Shown piece by piece: positions 38,807-47,198 of a stretch of DNA of 63,135 nt. The stretch's first letter is position 1. Each line of letters begins with the position of its first letter. A program made the translations under genes and the position numbers. The stretch lies in assembly GCA_025465095.1 (NCBI GenBank), contig JAODME010000008.1, forward strand, positions 1-63,135, read 5' to 3'. The stretch is from Microbacteriaceae bacterium (GTDB lineage: Bacteria > Actinomycetota > Actinomycetes > Actinomycetales > Microbacteriaceae). The notes below the pieces were generated by a model, which did no database searches, was not told where the DNA came from, and saw only the letters and a program-made list of their open reading frames with translations.

Positions 38807-39541
38807 ATGACGCGCCCCTCCGAAGAGGCGGGTGTCGAGGCCGAGCCGGGCTCCGACCTGCCGAACATTCCGCTTCTCGATGATTCGATCGACATCTCGG
38901 ACCGCAAGCCGACCTGGCGCGGCTGGATCCACGCAGCGACGTTCCCACTCGCGATCGTGCTCGGGATCGTGCTGCTCGTGTCCGCCGCCGGGGCGGCGGC
39001 GAGGATCAGCTCGACCGTGTTCGTGGTCTCCTCGATGTTGCTGTTCGGCGTCTCGGCTCTCTACCACCGACTCGACTGGAACGATCGCACCCGCCGCCTT
39101 CTCAAGCGGATGGATCACGCGAACATCTTCCTGCTGATCGCCGGTTCCTACACCCCCATCACGGTGCTCGCGCTTCCGCCGGAGAAGGCGACGGTGTTGC
39201 TCTGGCTGGTCTGGGTGGGCGCCGGCCTGGGCATCCTGTTCCGTGTCTTCTGGATCGGCGCACCGCGCTGGCTGTACGTTCCGCTGTACCTGCTGCTGAG
39301 CTACGCGGCGCTCGCGTTCATCGTCGATTTCTTTCAGGCGAACGCCGTGATGATGACGCTCATCCTCGTGGGCGGCGCCTGCTACACGGCGGGCGCGGTC
39401 GTCTACGGTCTCAAGCGCCCGAACCCGTTCCCCGGCCGCTTCGGCTTCCATGAGATCTTCCACGCGCTGACCCTCGCGGCGTTCCTCTGCCACTGGACGG
39501 CGATCTTCATCGTCGCGACGAACCCTCCGGCGCTCGGCTAG
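38807..39541 (+). CDS. TrhA/hemolysin III family membrane protein
   Basis: A 244-residue, seven-span PAQR-like membrane protein. The metal-site residues are seen in SALYHR after the second segment and in the last pair of helices as FHEIFH and FLCHWTA. Such proteins (YqfA/TrhA) influence membrane energetics or act as putative metal hydrolases; few are true hemolysins. The N-terminal 40 residues are acidic and cytoplasmic. Leaderless-type promoter. Confidence 0.9.
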   Translation: MTRPSEEAGVEAEPGSDLPNIPLLDDSIDISDRKPTWRGWIHAATFPLAIVLGIVLLVSAAGAAARISSTVFVVSSMLLFGVSALYHRLDWNDRTRRLLKRMDHANIFLLIAGSYTPITVLALPPEKATVLLWLVWVGAGLGILFRVFWIGAPRWLYVPLYLLLSYAALAFIVDFFQANAVMMTLILVGGACYTAGAVVYGLKRPNPFPGRFGFHEIFHALTLAAFLCHWTAIFIVATNPPALG

Positions 39542-39579
39542 GTGGTCGGCGAGGCAAAGCGATCGCAGAGCGGAGCGGG

Positions 39580-39858
39580 TTAGCGCGGCGGCGCCTCGTC
39601 GGGCGGTCGGATGTCGCGTTCCGTCCCGTCCTGCTCCGCGTCGCGCAACTCCGCGTCGCGCTCCTCCGCGTCGAGCTGCTCGTTGATCTCGCTGCGGTAG
39701 CGCGTGCGTCGCACGCGCCTGGTCATGTCGAGGGCGAGCAGCACCACGACGGCGGCGATGACGAAAGTGATCACGAAGCCGATCACTCCCGGTGTGACCG
39801 TGTTCGGGTCGAACTCCTCGGGCGCGCGCGCAAACGCAACGGCGGCAAAAGCGATCAT
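39580..39858 (-). CDS. small single-pass membrane protein, coupled to mca
   Basis: A 92-residue product with a hydrophobic N-terminal stretch, a transmembrane segment at about residues 25-45 and a highly charged Glu/Asp/Arg-rich C-terminal half that is probably cytoplasmic. The ATG at 39858 overlaps the mca stop by four bases (ATGA). Small genes directly after mca are common in actinobacteria; the function is unknown to me. Confidence 0.75.
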   Translation of the reverse strand: MIAFAAVAFARAPEEFDPNTVTPGVIGFVITFVIAAVVVLLALDMTRRVRRTRYRSEINEQLDAEERDAELRDAEQDGTERDIRPPDEAPPR

Positions 39859-40733
39859 GAGGCGACCTCCGAGTCGTCGATTCCCGCGAACAGGTCGTCC
39901 TCGGGGATTTCCCTGTCGACGAGCGATCGCGCGAGCTGGTAGTCCTCGAAAGGCCAGACCTCGCGCTGCAAATCGTTCGGCCAGAAGAAAAACCTGCTGT
40001 CCGGCGGCACCTGGCTCGCGTGCGACCTCAGAGCGTCATCACGGACTTCGAAGAATTCGCCGCAGGGAACCCTGGTCGTGACGGTCTTCTCCTCACGCTC
40101 CCCCATCCACTCCTTCAGCTCGGCCATCTGCTCAGTGCGCTCCGAACCGGGCTCGGTCTCCACGAGCCGGTCGTAGACGGCGTTCAGGCGTGCAGAGTTG
40201 AAGATGCGGTCGTAGTAGACCTTCGAGACGGTCCACGCCTCGCCGGCCTCCGGGTAGCGGGCAGGATCAGCGGCCGCATCGATCGCGTAGAGCGCGATTT
40301 CGTGGGCGCGAATGTGGTCGGGGTGCGGATATCCGCCGGTCTCGTCGTAGGTGTGCACCACCTGCGGACGGAACTCGCGGATGATCTTCACGAGCGGCGC
40401 GGCGGAGAACTCGAGCGGGATGACCGCAAACGAGTTGGCCGGCACGGACTCGCCCTCCTCCGGCAGTCCCGAGTCGTGGAACCCGAGCCAGCGGTGCTGG
40501 CAACCGAGGATCCCGGCGGCGCGCGCCATTTCGATCCGGCGCAGTCCGCCCATGTCCCGGTCTGCCATCGCCCGCGAGGTGAGCGCCTCGTTCTGGATGT
40601 CGCCACGCTCGCCACCGGTGCAACTGACGACCATCACCTCCGCGCCGATGCTGCGGTAGTACGCGTAGGTCGCAGCGCCCTTGCTCGATTCGTCGTCGGG
40701 GTGGGCGTGGACCGCCAGCAATCGCCGTGTCAC
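39855..40733 (-). CDS. mca: mycothiol S-conjugate amidase
   Basis: The 292-residue LmbE/PIG-L zinc amidase cleaves mycothiol S-conjugates during detoxification. The zinc motif AHPDDE is at residues 10-15 and the HPDH motif follows TYDETGGYP; the block GFHDSGLPEEG and the C-terminal FFFWPNDLQREVWPFEDYQL are Mca-like and distinguish it from the mshB product. The GTG at 40733 has TAGGAG four bases upstream. TAGGCT at 40762-40757 is a possible -10. Confidence 0.93.
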   Translation of the reverse strand: MTRRLLAVHAHPDDESSKGAATYAYYRSIGAEVMVVSCTGGERGDIQNEALTSRAMADRDMGGLRRIEMARAAGILGCQHRWLGFHDSGLPEEGESVPANSFAVIPLEFSAAPLVKIIREFRPQVVHTYDETGGYPHPDHIRAHEIALYAIDAAADPARYPEAGEAWTVSKVYYDRIFNSARLNAVYDRLVETEPGSERTEQMAELKEWMGEREEKTVTTRVPCGEFFEVRDDALRSHASQVPPDSRFFFWPNDLQREVWPFEDYQLARSLVDREIPEDDLFAGIDDSEVAS

Positions 40734-40756
40734 AAAACTCCTAGGTAAAACCACAT

Positions 40757-40762
40757 AGCCTA
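40757..40762 (-). promoter_or_regulatory. candidate -10 of mca
   Basis: TAGGCT on the minus strand, giving a short leader of about 17 bases that contains the TAGGAG ribosome binding site. A second TAGGCT lies at 40774-40769. Confidence 0.35.
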
Positions 40763-40831
40763 GAGATCAGCCTAATCGCCGCCGCCCTCGCCCTCGACGG
40801 CGCGTAGCCGGGGAGGTTGTTCTCAGGAAGG

Positions 40832-41254
40832 ATGCCTCGTTTGCCGCAGCCCGCCGCCGGATCTGCTTCGCTCGAAGAGCGATACGGGCGCACCCCCGGC
40901 CGACTTCGCTGGACTCGTCGCGGAATGTGGGCGGCGGCGGCGGCATTCGTCGTGGTATTCACCGCTTGGGTCGTCTGGGGCGGGCTCGACGGCACCACGG
41001 CATCCGTCGACGCGGTCGACACCGGCCACAAGGTGCTGGATGAACACGGCGTGAACGTCGCCTGGCGTGTGAGTCTTCCGCCCGGCGACGAGGCGCGCTG
41101 CGCCCTGCAGGCACAGAACGAGGCGCACGGCATCGTGGGCTGGAAGATAGTGGAGATCCCGGCCTCCGAACGGCGCACGAGGGCGTTCACCGAGCGCGTC
41201 AACACCACGGAGCTGGCGGTGACCGGCTTGATCTACCGCTGCTGGCCCGCGTAA
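40832..41254 (+). CDS. DUF4307 family membrane protein
   Basis: The 140-residue product has the ERYGRT motif, a basic stretch, one transmembrane segment (about residues 32-50) and an exported beta-sandwich-like domain with two cysteines (ARCALQAQN and YRCWPA). It matches DUF4307, an actinobacterial family typically beside mca and greA, as here. The ATG at 40832 follows CAGGAAGG. Function unknown. Confidence 0.82.
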   Translation: MPRLPQPAAGSASLEERYGRTPGRLRWTRRGMWAAAAAFVVVFTAWVVWGGLDGTTASVDAVDTGHKVLDEHGVNVAWRVSLPPGDEARCALQAQNEAHGIVGWKIVEIPASERRTRAFTERVNTTELAVTGLIYRCWPA

Positions 41255-41272
41255 ACTGTCGTGCACTACGCG

Positions 41273-41304
41273 AAGACCGGCCTCCCAGCCGGTCTTATTT
41301 CTTT
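41273..41304 (+). terminator. intrinsic terminator or leader hairpin before greA
   Basis: AAGACCGGC (41273-41281) pairs with GCCGGTCTT (41288-41296) around a 6-base loop and is followed by ATTTCTTT. It is the best rho-independent terminator in the window and should end the DUF4307 transcript. Confidence 0.8.
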
Positions 41305-41352
41305 GGGGTGACCGTTACGGCGGGGCACACCACGAGGCTCTAGGAGTACACC

Positions 41353-41844
41353 ATGGCGACCGAATCGACCGAAACCTGGCTGACCCAGGAAGCTTTCGAT
41401 CGCCGCAGCGCAGAGCTCGAGCAGCTTTCGGTGCAGGGACGCACCGAAATCGCCAAGAAGATCGAGGCGGCGCGCGAGGAGGGCGACCTCAAGGAGAACG
41501 GCGGCTACCACGCTGCCAAGGAGGAGCAGGGCAAGATTGAGGCGCGGATCCGCGTGCTCACCGAGCTGCTGCGACGCGCCAAGGTCGGCGCGATGGCGCA
41601 CGGCGACGGGGTCGTCGAGCCCGGCACGGTCGTGACCGCGACGATTCAGGGTGACGAGAGCGTGTTCCTGCTCGGCAGTCGCGAGATCGTCGACGCCGAC
41701 ACGGACCTCGACGTGTACTCGGAGGGCAGTCCTCTCGGCGCAGCCATCCTCGGGCACAAGGTCGGCGACTCCGTCTCCTACACGGCGCCCAACGGCAAGG
41801 ACATCACGGTAGCGATCTCGAAGGTCGAGCCGTACACGGGCTGA
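41353..41844 (+). CDS. greA: transcription elongation factor GreA
   Basis: The 163-residue factor rescues backtracked RNA polymerase by stimulating transcript cleavage. The N-terminal coiled coil carries the acidic tip EEGDLKENGGYHAAKEEQG, and the C-terminal FKBP-like domain ends EGSPLGAAILGHKVGDSV. AGGAG lies six bases before the ATG. Its length and residues fit the actinobacterial form. A hairpin with a T-rich tail lies 49 bases upstream. Confidence 0.97.
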   Translation: MATESTETWLTQEAFDRRSAELEQLSVQGRTEIAKKIEAAREEGDLKENGGYHAAKEEQGKIEARIRVLTELLRRAKVGAMAHGDGVVEPGTVVTATIQGDESVFLLGSREIVDADTDLDVYSEGSPLGAAILGHKVGDSVSYTAPNGKDITVAISKVEPYTG

Positions 41845-41904
41845 GTAACGCCACGGCTTCGGGCGTCGGCCGAAGAACCTTCCCGCAGTCTCGGGCGTGT
41901 GTGC

Positions 41905-43176
41905 TCAGTAATCGACGCGGGGGTCGTAGCCGGCCTCGCCGAGCCGCTCCAGCACGTGGCGCACATGCTCCGGCCCGCGGGTCTCAATGCTCAGTTCGAG
42001 TTCGACCTGGCTGATCAGGGCGTTGCGTCCGTGCCGGGTGTGCAACACCTCCACGACGTTCGCGTTCGCCTCCGAGATGAGTTCGGCGACCCTCGCCAGC
42101 TGACCCGGTCGATCCGGAAGCATGAGCCGGAGCTTGAGGTAGCGTTCGGATGCCGCCAGCCCCCGCGAGATGACGCGCTCCATGACGAGCGGATCGATGT
42201 TGCCGCCGCTCAGGATCACGACGGTGGTGCCGAGGTCCTTCACCTGGCCGGTGAGGATCGCGGCGACCGCGACCGCCCCTGCCGGTTCCACGACGAGCTT
42301 CGCGCGTTCGAGCAGCACCAGGAGCGCCCGTGCAGTGTCGTCATCGGTGACGGTGAGCACCTCGTCGACCGTGTCCTTGATGATTTCGAAGTTCAGCGCC
42401 CCTGGCCGGCTCACAGCTATCCCGTCGGCGATAGTGGGCAGGATCGTGATCTCGGTGGGCTCGCCGGCGGCTAGCGACACCGGGTAGGCGGCCGCGTTTG
42501 CCGCTTGCACGCCGATGACCCGAACGGTGCGTCCGTCCCGGGCAGCGCGTTGCTTGAGGGCGCTCGCGACGCCGGAGATGAGCCCGCCGCCGCCGATCGG
42601 CACGATCACCGTGTCGAGGTCGGGAACCTGGTCGAGGATCTCCAAGCCCAGCGTGCCCTGGCCCGCCACGACATCCGGATGATCGAACGGCGGAATGAGC
42701 ACCGCTCCGAAGGTCTCGGCGAACTCGGCGGCGGCGCGCAGCGGCTCGTCGACCGTGTGCCCGCGCAGGATGACATCGGCGCCGTAGTTGCGCGTCGCCT
42801 GCAGCTTCGGCAGCGCCACCCCGACCGGCATGAAGATGGTCGCCTTGATGCCGAGTTCCCGCGCGGCGAACGCGACGCCCTGCGCGTGGTTGCCGGCGGA
42901 GGCCGCCACGACGCCCCTCGCGCGTTCCTCGGCGGTGAGCTGCGCCAACCGGTTGTAGGCCCCACGGATCTTGTACGAGCCGGTGCGCTGCAGGTTCTCG
43001 CACTTGAGATGCACAGGCGAGCCGAGCAGTTCGGCGAGGTACCGCGAGCTCTCCATCGGCGTCACGTCGGCGACCCGCGATACGAGCTCACGTGCGGCCT
43101 CGAAATCGGCGAGGCTCGGACCGACGGTCGCGCGCGCCTCCGGAACAGGAACGGTCGGCAGTCTCATCTCAGGCAT
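41905..43176 (-). CDS. ilvA: threonine ammonia-lyase with ACT domain
   Basis: The 423-residue PLP enzyme deaminates threonine to 2-oxobutyrate. The PLP lysine is in RTGSYKIRGAYN, with ASAGNHAQG and the PIGGGGLISG phosphate loop. The C-terminal 75 residues form a single ACT domain (LPDRPGQLARVAELI). The ATG at 43176, with AAGGA seven bases upstream, overlaps the end of the AI-2E transporter gene. A start three codons upstream is possible. One rather than two ACT-like modules suggests the short form, as in catabolic or actinobacterial enzymes. Confidence 0.94.
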   Translation of the reverse strand: MPEMRLPTVPVPEARATVGPSLADFEAARELVSRVADVTPMESSRYLAELLGSPVHLKCENLQRTGSYKIRGAYNRLAQLTAEERARGVVAASAGNHAQGVAFAARELGIKATIFMPVGVALPKLQATRNYGADVILRGHTVDEPLRAAAEFAETFGAVLIPPFDHPDVVAGQGTLGLEILDQVPDLDTVIVPIGGGGLISGVASALKQRAARDGRTVRVIGVQAANAAAYPVSLAAGEPTEITILPTIADGIAVSRPGALNFEIIKDTVDEVLTVTDDDTARALLVLLERAKLVVEPAGAVAVAAILTGQVKDLGTTVVILSGGNIDPLVMERVISRGLAASERYLKLRLMLPDRPGQLARVAELISEANANVVEVLHTRHGRNALISQVELELSIETRGPEHVRHVLERLGEAGYDPRVDY

Positions 43177-44350
43177 TGCGAACATCCTTCAGATCCGGGT
43201 TACGGTTTTCTCGCCACGCGCCGCTGACGGTGTATTTGACCATTGCATTCACCGTAGCGACAACCGGAACCGCGAACAGCGCACCGGGGATTCCCGCGAG
43301 GAAACCGCCGGACGCGACAGCGACGACGACGGCGAGCGGATGCACCTTCACCGCGGTTCCCATCACGAGGGGTTGCAGCACGTGGCCCTCGATCTGCTGC
43401 ACGAGCAGCACGCCGCCGAGCATGATGAGGGCGACGATCGGCCCCTCGTAGATCAGGGCGATGAACACGGCGATCGCGCCGGTCAGCACCGCGCCGACGA
43501 CGGGGATGAACGAGCCGAGGAACACCGCCACGGCGATGGGAATGGCGAGAGGCAGACCGAGGAAGTAGGCGAACGCGCCGATGCCGATCGCGTCGACGGC
43601 GGCGACGAAGATCTGCACGCGCACGAAGTTGGTGAGCGTCGCCCAGCCCGCGGTACCGGACCCGTCGACCGCGGCACGAGCGCGAACCGGGAACAATTGC
43701 ACGATCCAGGTCCAGATCGCTTTGCCGTCGATGAGCATGAACAGGGTTGCGAACAGCACGAGCAGCACTCCCGCCGCGAAATGCCCCGCGGTCGAGCCGA
43801 ACGACAGCGCTCCGCTGACCAGCAGTCCGCCGTCGGTCTGCAGCGCCTGCGTGGCGTCCGCCACGTATTGGTTGATGTCCGCCTCGCTGAGGCTCAGCGG
43901 CGGTTGGGCGAGGAACGCCACGAAATCCCGGTAGGCGCGCACGGTCTGCACCTGCAGGTCGGGGAAATCGTCGCGGATCTGCAGTACGACGAGGAACACG
44001 AGCCCGCTGACGATCGCGAGGAGCCCGACCTCGGCGAGCGTAACGGCGAGCCACTTCGGCCAGCGGTGCCGCCGAAGGAGTTGCACGAAGGGTACGAGCA
44101 GGGCGGCGAGCAGCACGGCGACCATGATCGGGATGACGATGAGTCGCAGTTGGATCACGAGGAACACGATCAGCGCGATCACACCCGCCATCGCGAGGAT
44201 GCGCCAGGACCAGGCGCCAGCGATACGGATGGCCGTTGGCACCGCCTCGTCGTCCGGGGTGCCGGGCAAAGCCGCCCTTCCGGCCGGAGCTTGAGCTGCT
44301 TGGTTGCGCGCGGGCACGACCACCGTGGTCTTGCGCCTGCCGAACGTCAC
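43169..44350 (-). CDS. AI-2E family transporter (PerM-like)
   Basis: A 393-residue membrane protein with about seven to eight spans and the long central amphipathic region typical of this family. The conserved LGSFIPVVGAVLTG and the C-terminal IEGHVLQPLVMGTAVKVHPL are diagnostic. Members export or leak small molecules or ions; autoinducer-2 export is shown for only some. TAGAAT lies 6 bases before the GTG at 44350 and uses the stop of the ABC ATPase gene, so it can be transcribed independently. Confidence 0.9.
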   Translation of the reverse strand: MTFGRRKTTVVVPARNQAAQAPAGRAALPGTPDDEAVPTAIRIAGAWSWRILAMAGVIALIVFLVIQLRLIVIPIMVAVLLAALLVPFVQLLRRHRWPKWLAVTLAEVGLLAIVSGLVFLVVLQIRDDFPDLQVQTVRAYRDFVAFLAQPPLSLSEADINQYVADATQALQTDGGLLVSGALSFGSTAGHFAAGVLLVLFATLFMLIDGKAIWTWIVQLFPVRARAAVDGSGTAGWATLTNFVRVQIFVAAVDAIGIGAFAYFLGLPLAIPIAVAVFLGSFIPVVGAVLTGAIAVFIALIYEGPIVALIMLGGVLLVQQIEGHVLQPLVMGTAVKVHPLAVVVAVASGGFLAGIPGALFAVPVVATVNAMVKYTVSGAWRENRNPDLKDVRNA

Positions 44351-44356
44351 CTCGTT

Positions 44357-44362
44357 ATTCTA
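44357..44362 (-). promoter_or_regulatory. leaderless-type -10 of AI-2E gene overlapping the ABC ATPase stop
   Basis: TAGAAT, AACGAG, GTG on the minus strand. The TAG stop of the preceding gene (44362-44360) is the first half of the hexamer. Confidence 0.6.
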
Positions 44363-45433
44363 AACGCGGGGGCTCGCCGAGACCGGCCGCCCCTTGAGCG
44401 TGATATGCACCCGGTCGCCGGGCTGGGGCCGTTCGCCGACCTCGTGCTGGATCGACAGGATGAGATCCTCGGACACCCGCACCTGGGTTCGTCGCACCGA
44501 CCCGAGGAAGCTTGAGGCGAGCACGGTCGCGGGCACGCCGTCGCTTGCGAGCGCGACGTCCTCCGGCCTGACGAGCGCGAAGACCGGTCCGTCGGGCTGT
44601 CTCTCGCCGAGCAGCGCGAGCTCACGGCCGAGCACGGTGACCACTCCCCCGGCCTGGTGCGCGGGCAGCCGGTTGCTGAGTCCGACGAAGTCGGCGACGA
44701 ACGGTGTCGTCGGGTTCAGGTACAGCTCCTCCGGCGTTCCGATCTGCTCGATGTTGCCGTCCCTCATCACGGCGACCCGGTCGGCTACGGCGAGCGCCTC
44801 CTCCTGGTCGTGGGTCACGAACAGCGTCGTGATGCCCAGCTCGGTCTGGATACGTCGAATCTCGTCGCGCAACTGCAAGCGCACCTTCGCGTCGAGGGCG
44901 GAGAGCGGCTCGTCGAGCAGGAGCACGCGCGGGCGGGTGACGAGCGCGCGGGCGAGGGCGACACGCTGCTGCTGCCCGCCGGAGAGCTGGTGCGCGTACC
45001 TGCTCGCGAGCGAACTCAGCCCGACGAGGTCGAGGGTCTCGGCGGCGCGTCGGCGACGCTCCCCGCTGGCGACCTTGCGCATCCGGAGACCGAACTCCAC
45101 GTTCTCGAACGCGGTCATGTGCGGGAACAGGGAGTAGGACTGGAACACCATTCCGATGTCGCGTCGGTTCACCGGGACGTCGACGACGTCGTTCCCGTCG
45201 ATCAGGATGCTGCCGCCGTTCACCTGCTCAAGGCCGGAGAGGCAGCGCAGCACCGTCGTCTTACCGCAGCCGGAGGGACCGAGAAGGGCCACGAATTCGC
45301 CCGGCCTGATCGACAGGCTGACGCCGCTCAGCGCGCGCTGCCCTGCGTAGTCCTTGACGACGCTGATCAGCTCGACCGTGGCACCGGGCTGCGCGGCCTC
45401 GATTGTCGGGTGCGCGTGGATGGGATCGGTCAT
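44360..45433 (-). CDS. ABC transporter ATP-binding protein (Fe3+/polyamine type)
   Basis: The 357-residue ATPase has Walker A GPSGCGKTT, Q-loop FQSYSLFPHM, signature LSGGQQQR, Walker B LLLDEPLSALD and switch His in VTHDQEEAL. A C-terminal TOBE domain follows, as in PotA/FbpC/CysA. It powers the importer formed with the two permeases and the binding protein upstream. The ATG overlaps the permease stop by four bases. Confidence 0.95.
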   Translation of the reverse strand: MTDPIHAHPTIEAAQPGATVELISVVKDYAGQRALSGVSLSIRPGEFVALLGPSGCGKTTVLRCLSGLEQVNGGSILIDGNDVVDVPVNRRDIGMVFQSYSLFPHMTAFENVEFGLRMRKVASGERRRRAAETLDLVGLSSLASRYAHQLSGGQQQRVALARALVTRPRVLLLDEPLSALDAKVRLQLRDEIRRIQTELGITTLFVTHDQEEALAVADRVAVMRDGNIEQIGTPEELYLNPTTPFVADFVGLSNRLPAHQAGGVVTVLGRELALLGERQPDGPVFALVRPEDVALASDGVPATVLASSFLGSVRRTQVRVSEDLILSIQHEVGERPQPGDRVHITLKGRPVSASPRV

Positions 45434-46248
45434 GTTCGTTTCCGGCCTGGTCGGGTCGAACCAATTCGACTGATGAGTAGAAGCAGTACGAGCACGAGTC
45501 CGAGCGCGAGGAGCGCGAAGATGACGGCCACGTACGGGTCGGACTTGGACACCTGCACGAGCGCGGTCTGCAGGTTCGCGCGGTTGAGCAGGGACGCGAT
45601 CGTGTACTCGCCGAGCACTACCGCCACCGAGATGAGGGAAGCAGCGAGGATGCCGCGGCGCAGGTTCGGCAGCAGTACCAGCCAGAGCACGTTCAGCCAG
45701 TTCGCGCCGAGCGACCTGGCCGCCTCGGAAAGCGTGATCACGTCGACCGCGGAGAGGTTCGCCTGGATCGACCGGTACGCGTATGGCAGCACGGTGATTC
45801 CGTAGGCGAAGGCGAGGGTCCAGGCGGAACTGCCGAATATCCGCACGACGACGCCGTAGACCGGGGCGAGGCCGACCACGAGGACGATCGCGGGAACGGT
45901 GATCGGAACGATGCAGATGAACTCGAGCGGGCGGCGCAGCCGAGGAAACTGCAGTTGAACGAGAATCATCGTCGGCAGCAGGATCACGAGCACGATGGCG
46001 ACGGTGACGACGGCGAGTACGAGAGAGTTGCCGATGGCGGTGAACAGCTGGCGGTACTTCGTGTTCTGCTCAGGGTCGACGAGGGCCGCCCAGTGGTCGA
46101 GGGTGTAGCCGCCGCCGAGACCCGCACGGAAGGTGAACTCGATCATGGCGAGGATCGGGACCGCGAAGACCAGCCCGACGGCTCCGAGGATCACCGTGCG
46201 GGCGACCTTCCCCGGTTCGGCGCCGATCCTCACGGCGTCGGTGCTCAT
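45430..46248 (-). CDS. ABC transporter permease
   Basis: A 272-residue inner-membrane permease with about six spans and the EAA-type loop LSEAARSLGANWLNVLWLVLLP that docks on the ATPase. It starts at ATG 46248, overlapping the stop of the other permease (ATGA). It resembles PotC-like permeases. The longer upstream frame is antisense-like and rejected. Confidence 0.93.
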   Translation of the reverse strand: MSTDAVRIGAEPGKVARTVILGAVGLVFAVPILAMIEFTFRAGLGGGYTLDHWAALVDPEQNTKYRQLFTAIGNSLVLAVVTVAIVLVILLPTMILVQLQFPRLRRPLEFICIVPITVPAIVLVVGLAPVYGVVVRIFGSSAWTLAFAYGITVLPYAYRSIQANLSAVDVITLSEAARSLGANWLNVLWLVLLPNLRRGILAASLISVAVVLGEYTIASLLNRANLQTALVQVSKSDPYVAVIFALLALGLVLVLLLLISRIGSTRPGRKRT

Positions 46249-47180
46249 CGCTGCCACCTCGCCGTGCGCGACTGCAACGCGGAGTAAGAGGTCATGACGA
46301 CCACCATCACGACGATCATGCCGAGGGCGAGGGCGCCGGCGACGTTCGCCCGGCCGAGCACTGTCTCGCTGATGAGCGCCGCGCGGATCTGCAGCGGCAC
46401 GATCTGGGCGCCCTGGCTGATGAGCGCCGCCGCCGTCGCGTACGAGGAGAACGCGTTCGCGAACAGCAGCAGCAGGCATCCGAGAAAAGAGGGGGCGAGC
46501 ACGGGGCCTGCGATTCGCGTCCAGAAGATGAGCCGGGTGCCGCCGAGGGTCGCCGCGGCCTCCGCCCACTGTGGCTTGAGCCCCTGCAGTGCCGGCATGA
46601 ACGTGATGATCATGAGCGGCACCTGGAAGTAGAGGTACGGCAGCAGCAGGCCGGGCACCTGGTAGAGCCACACACCGTCGGCGTAAATGTCGGTGCCGAA
46701 GCGATCCCTCAAGATGACGGTGACGAGGCCCTGGATGCCGATGGTCGCGATGAACGCGAAAGCGAGCATGACGCCGCCGAACTGAGCGAGCACGCTGCTC
46801 GCGGAGTCGACGAACGAGCGGACCGCGCCATCCGGTCTAGTGCCCAACAGGGCGTAGCAGACCAGGGCGCCGACCACCGCGCCGACGATCGCGGTGAGGG
46901 CCGACACCCAGAACGAACTGGCGAACGCACCGAGGATGACGGGGTCGAACAGGGCGGTGATGTTGTCGAGGGTGAGCGAGCCGTCGCCGTCGAGGAACCC
47001 GGTGCCGAGTGCGAGGAGCGTCGGCACTGCGAGGAACAGCAGCACGTAGAACGCGAACGGTGTGAGCCCGAGGTATTTCACGAGGCCTCGTCCTCGCCGA
47101 ACGCGCTCGACGGGGCGACGCCGGGACTCGGAGGTCCCGACGCCGCCGTCGATCAGGACGGGCGCGTTCGCGACCGTCAT
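46245..47180 (-). CDS. ABC transporter permease
   Basis: A 311-residue permease with about six spans. The coupling-loop motif is WAEAAATLGGTRLIFWTRIAGP. The N-terminal 40 residues are an Arg-rich cytoplasmic tail. It pairs with the second permease and resembles PotB-type proteins. It starts at ATG 47180, 18 bases after the binding-protein gene. Confidence 0.93.
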   Translation of the reverse strand: MTVANAPVLIDGGVGTSESRRRPVERVRRGRGLVKYLGLTPFAFYVLLFLAVPTLLALGTGFLDGDGSLTLDNITALFDPVILGAFASSFWVSALTAIVGAVVGALVCYALLGTRPDGAVRSFVDSASSVLAQFGGVMLAFAFIATIGIQGLVTVILRDRFGTDIYADGVWLYQVPGLLLPYLYFQVPLMIITFMPALQGLKPQWAEAAATLGGTRLIFWTRIAGPVLAPSFLGCLLLLFANAFSSYATAAALISQGAQIVPLQIRAALISETVLGRANVAGALALGMIVVMVVVMTSYSALQSRTARWQR

Positions 47181-47198
47181 CTCGCGTTACCGGTGCCT

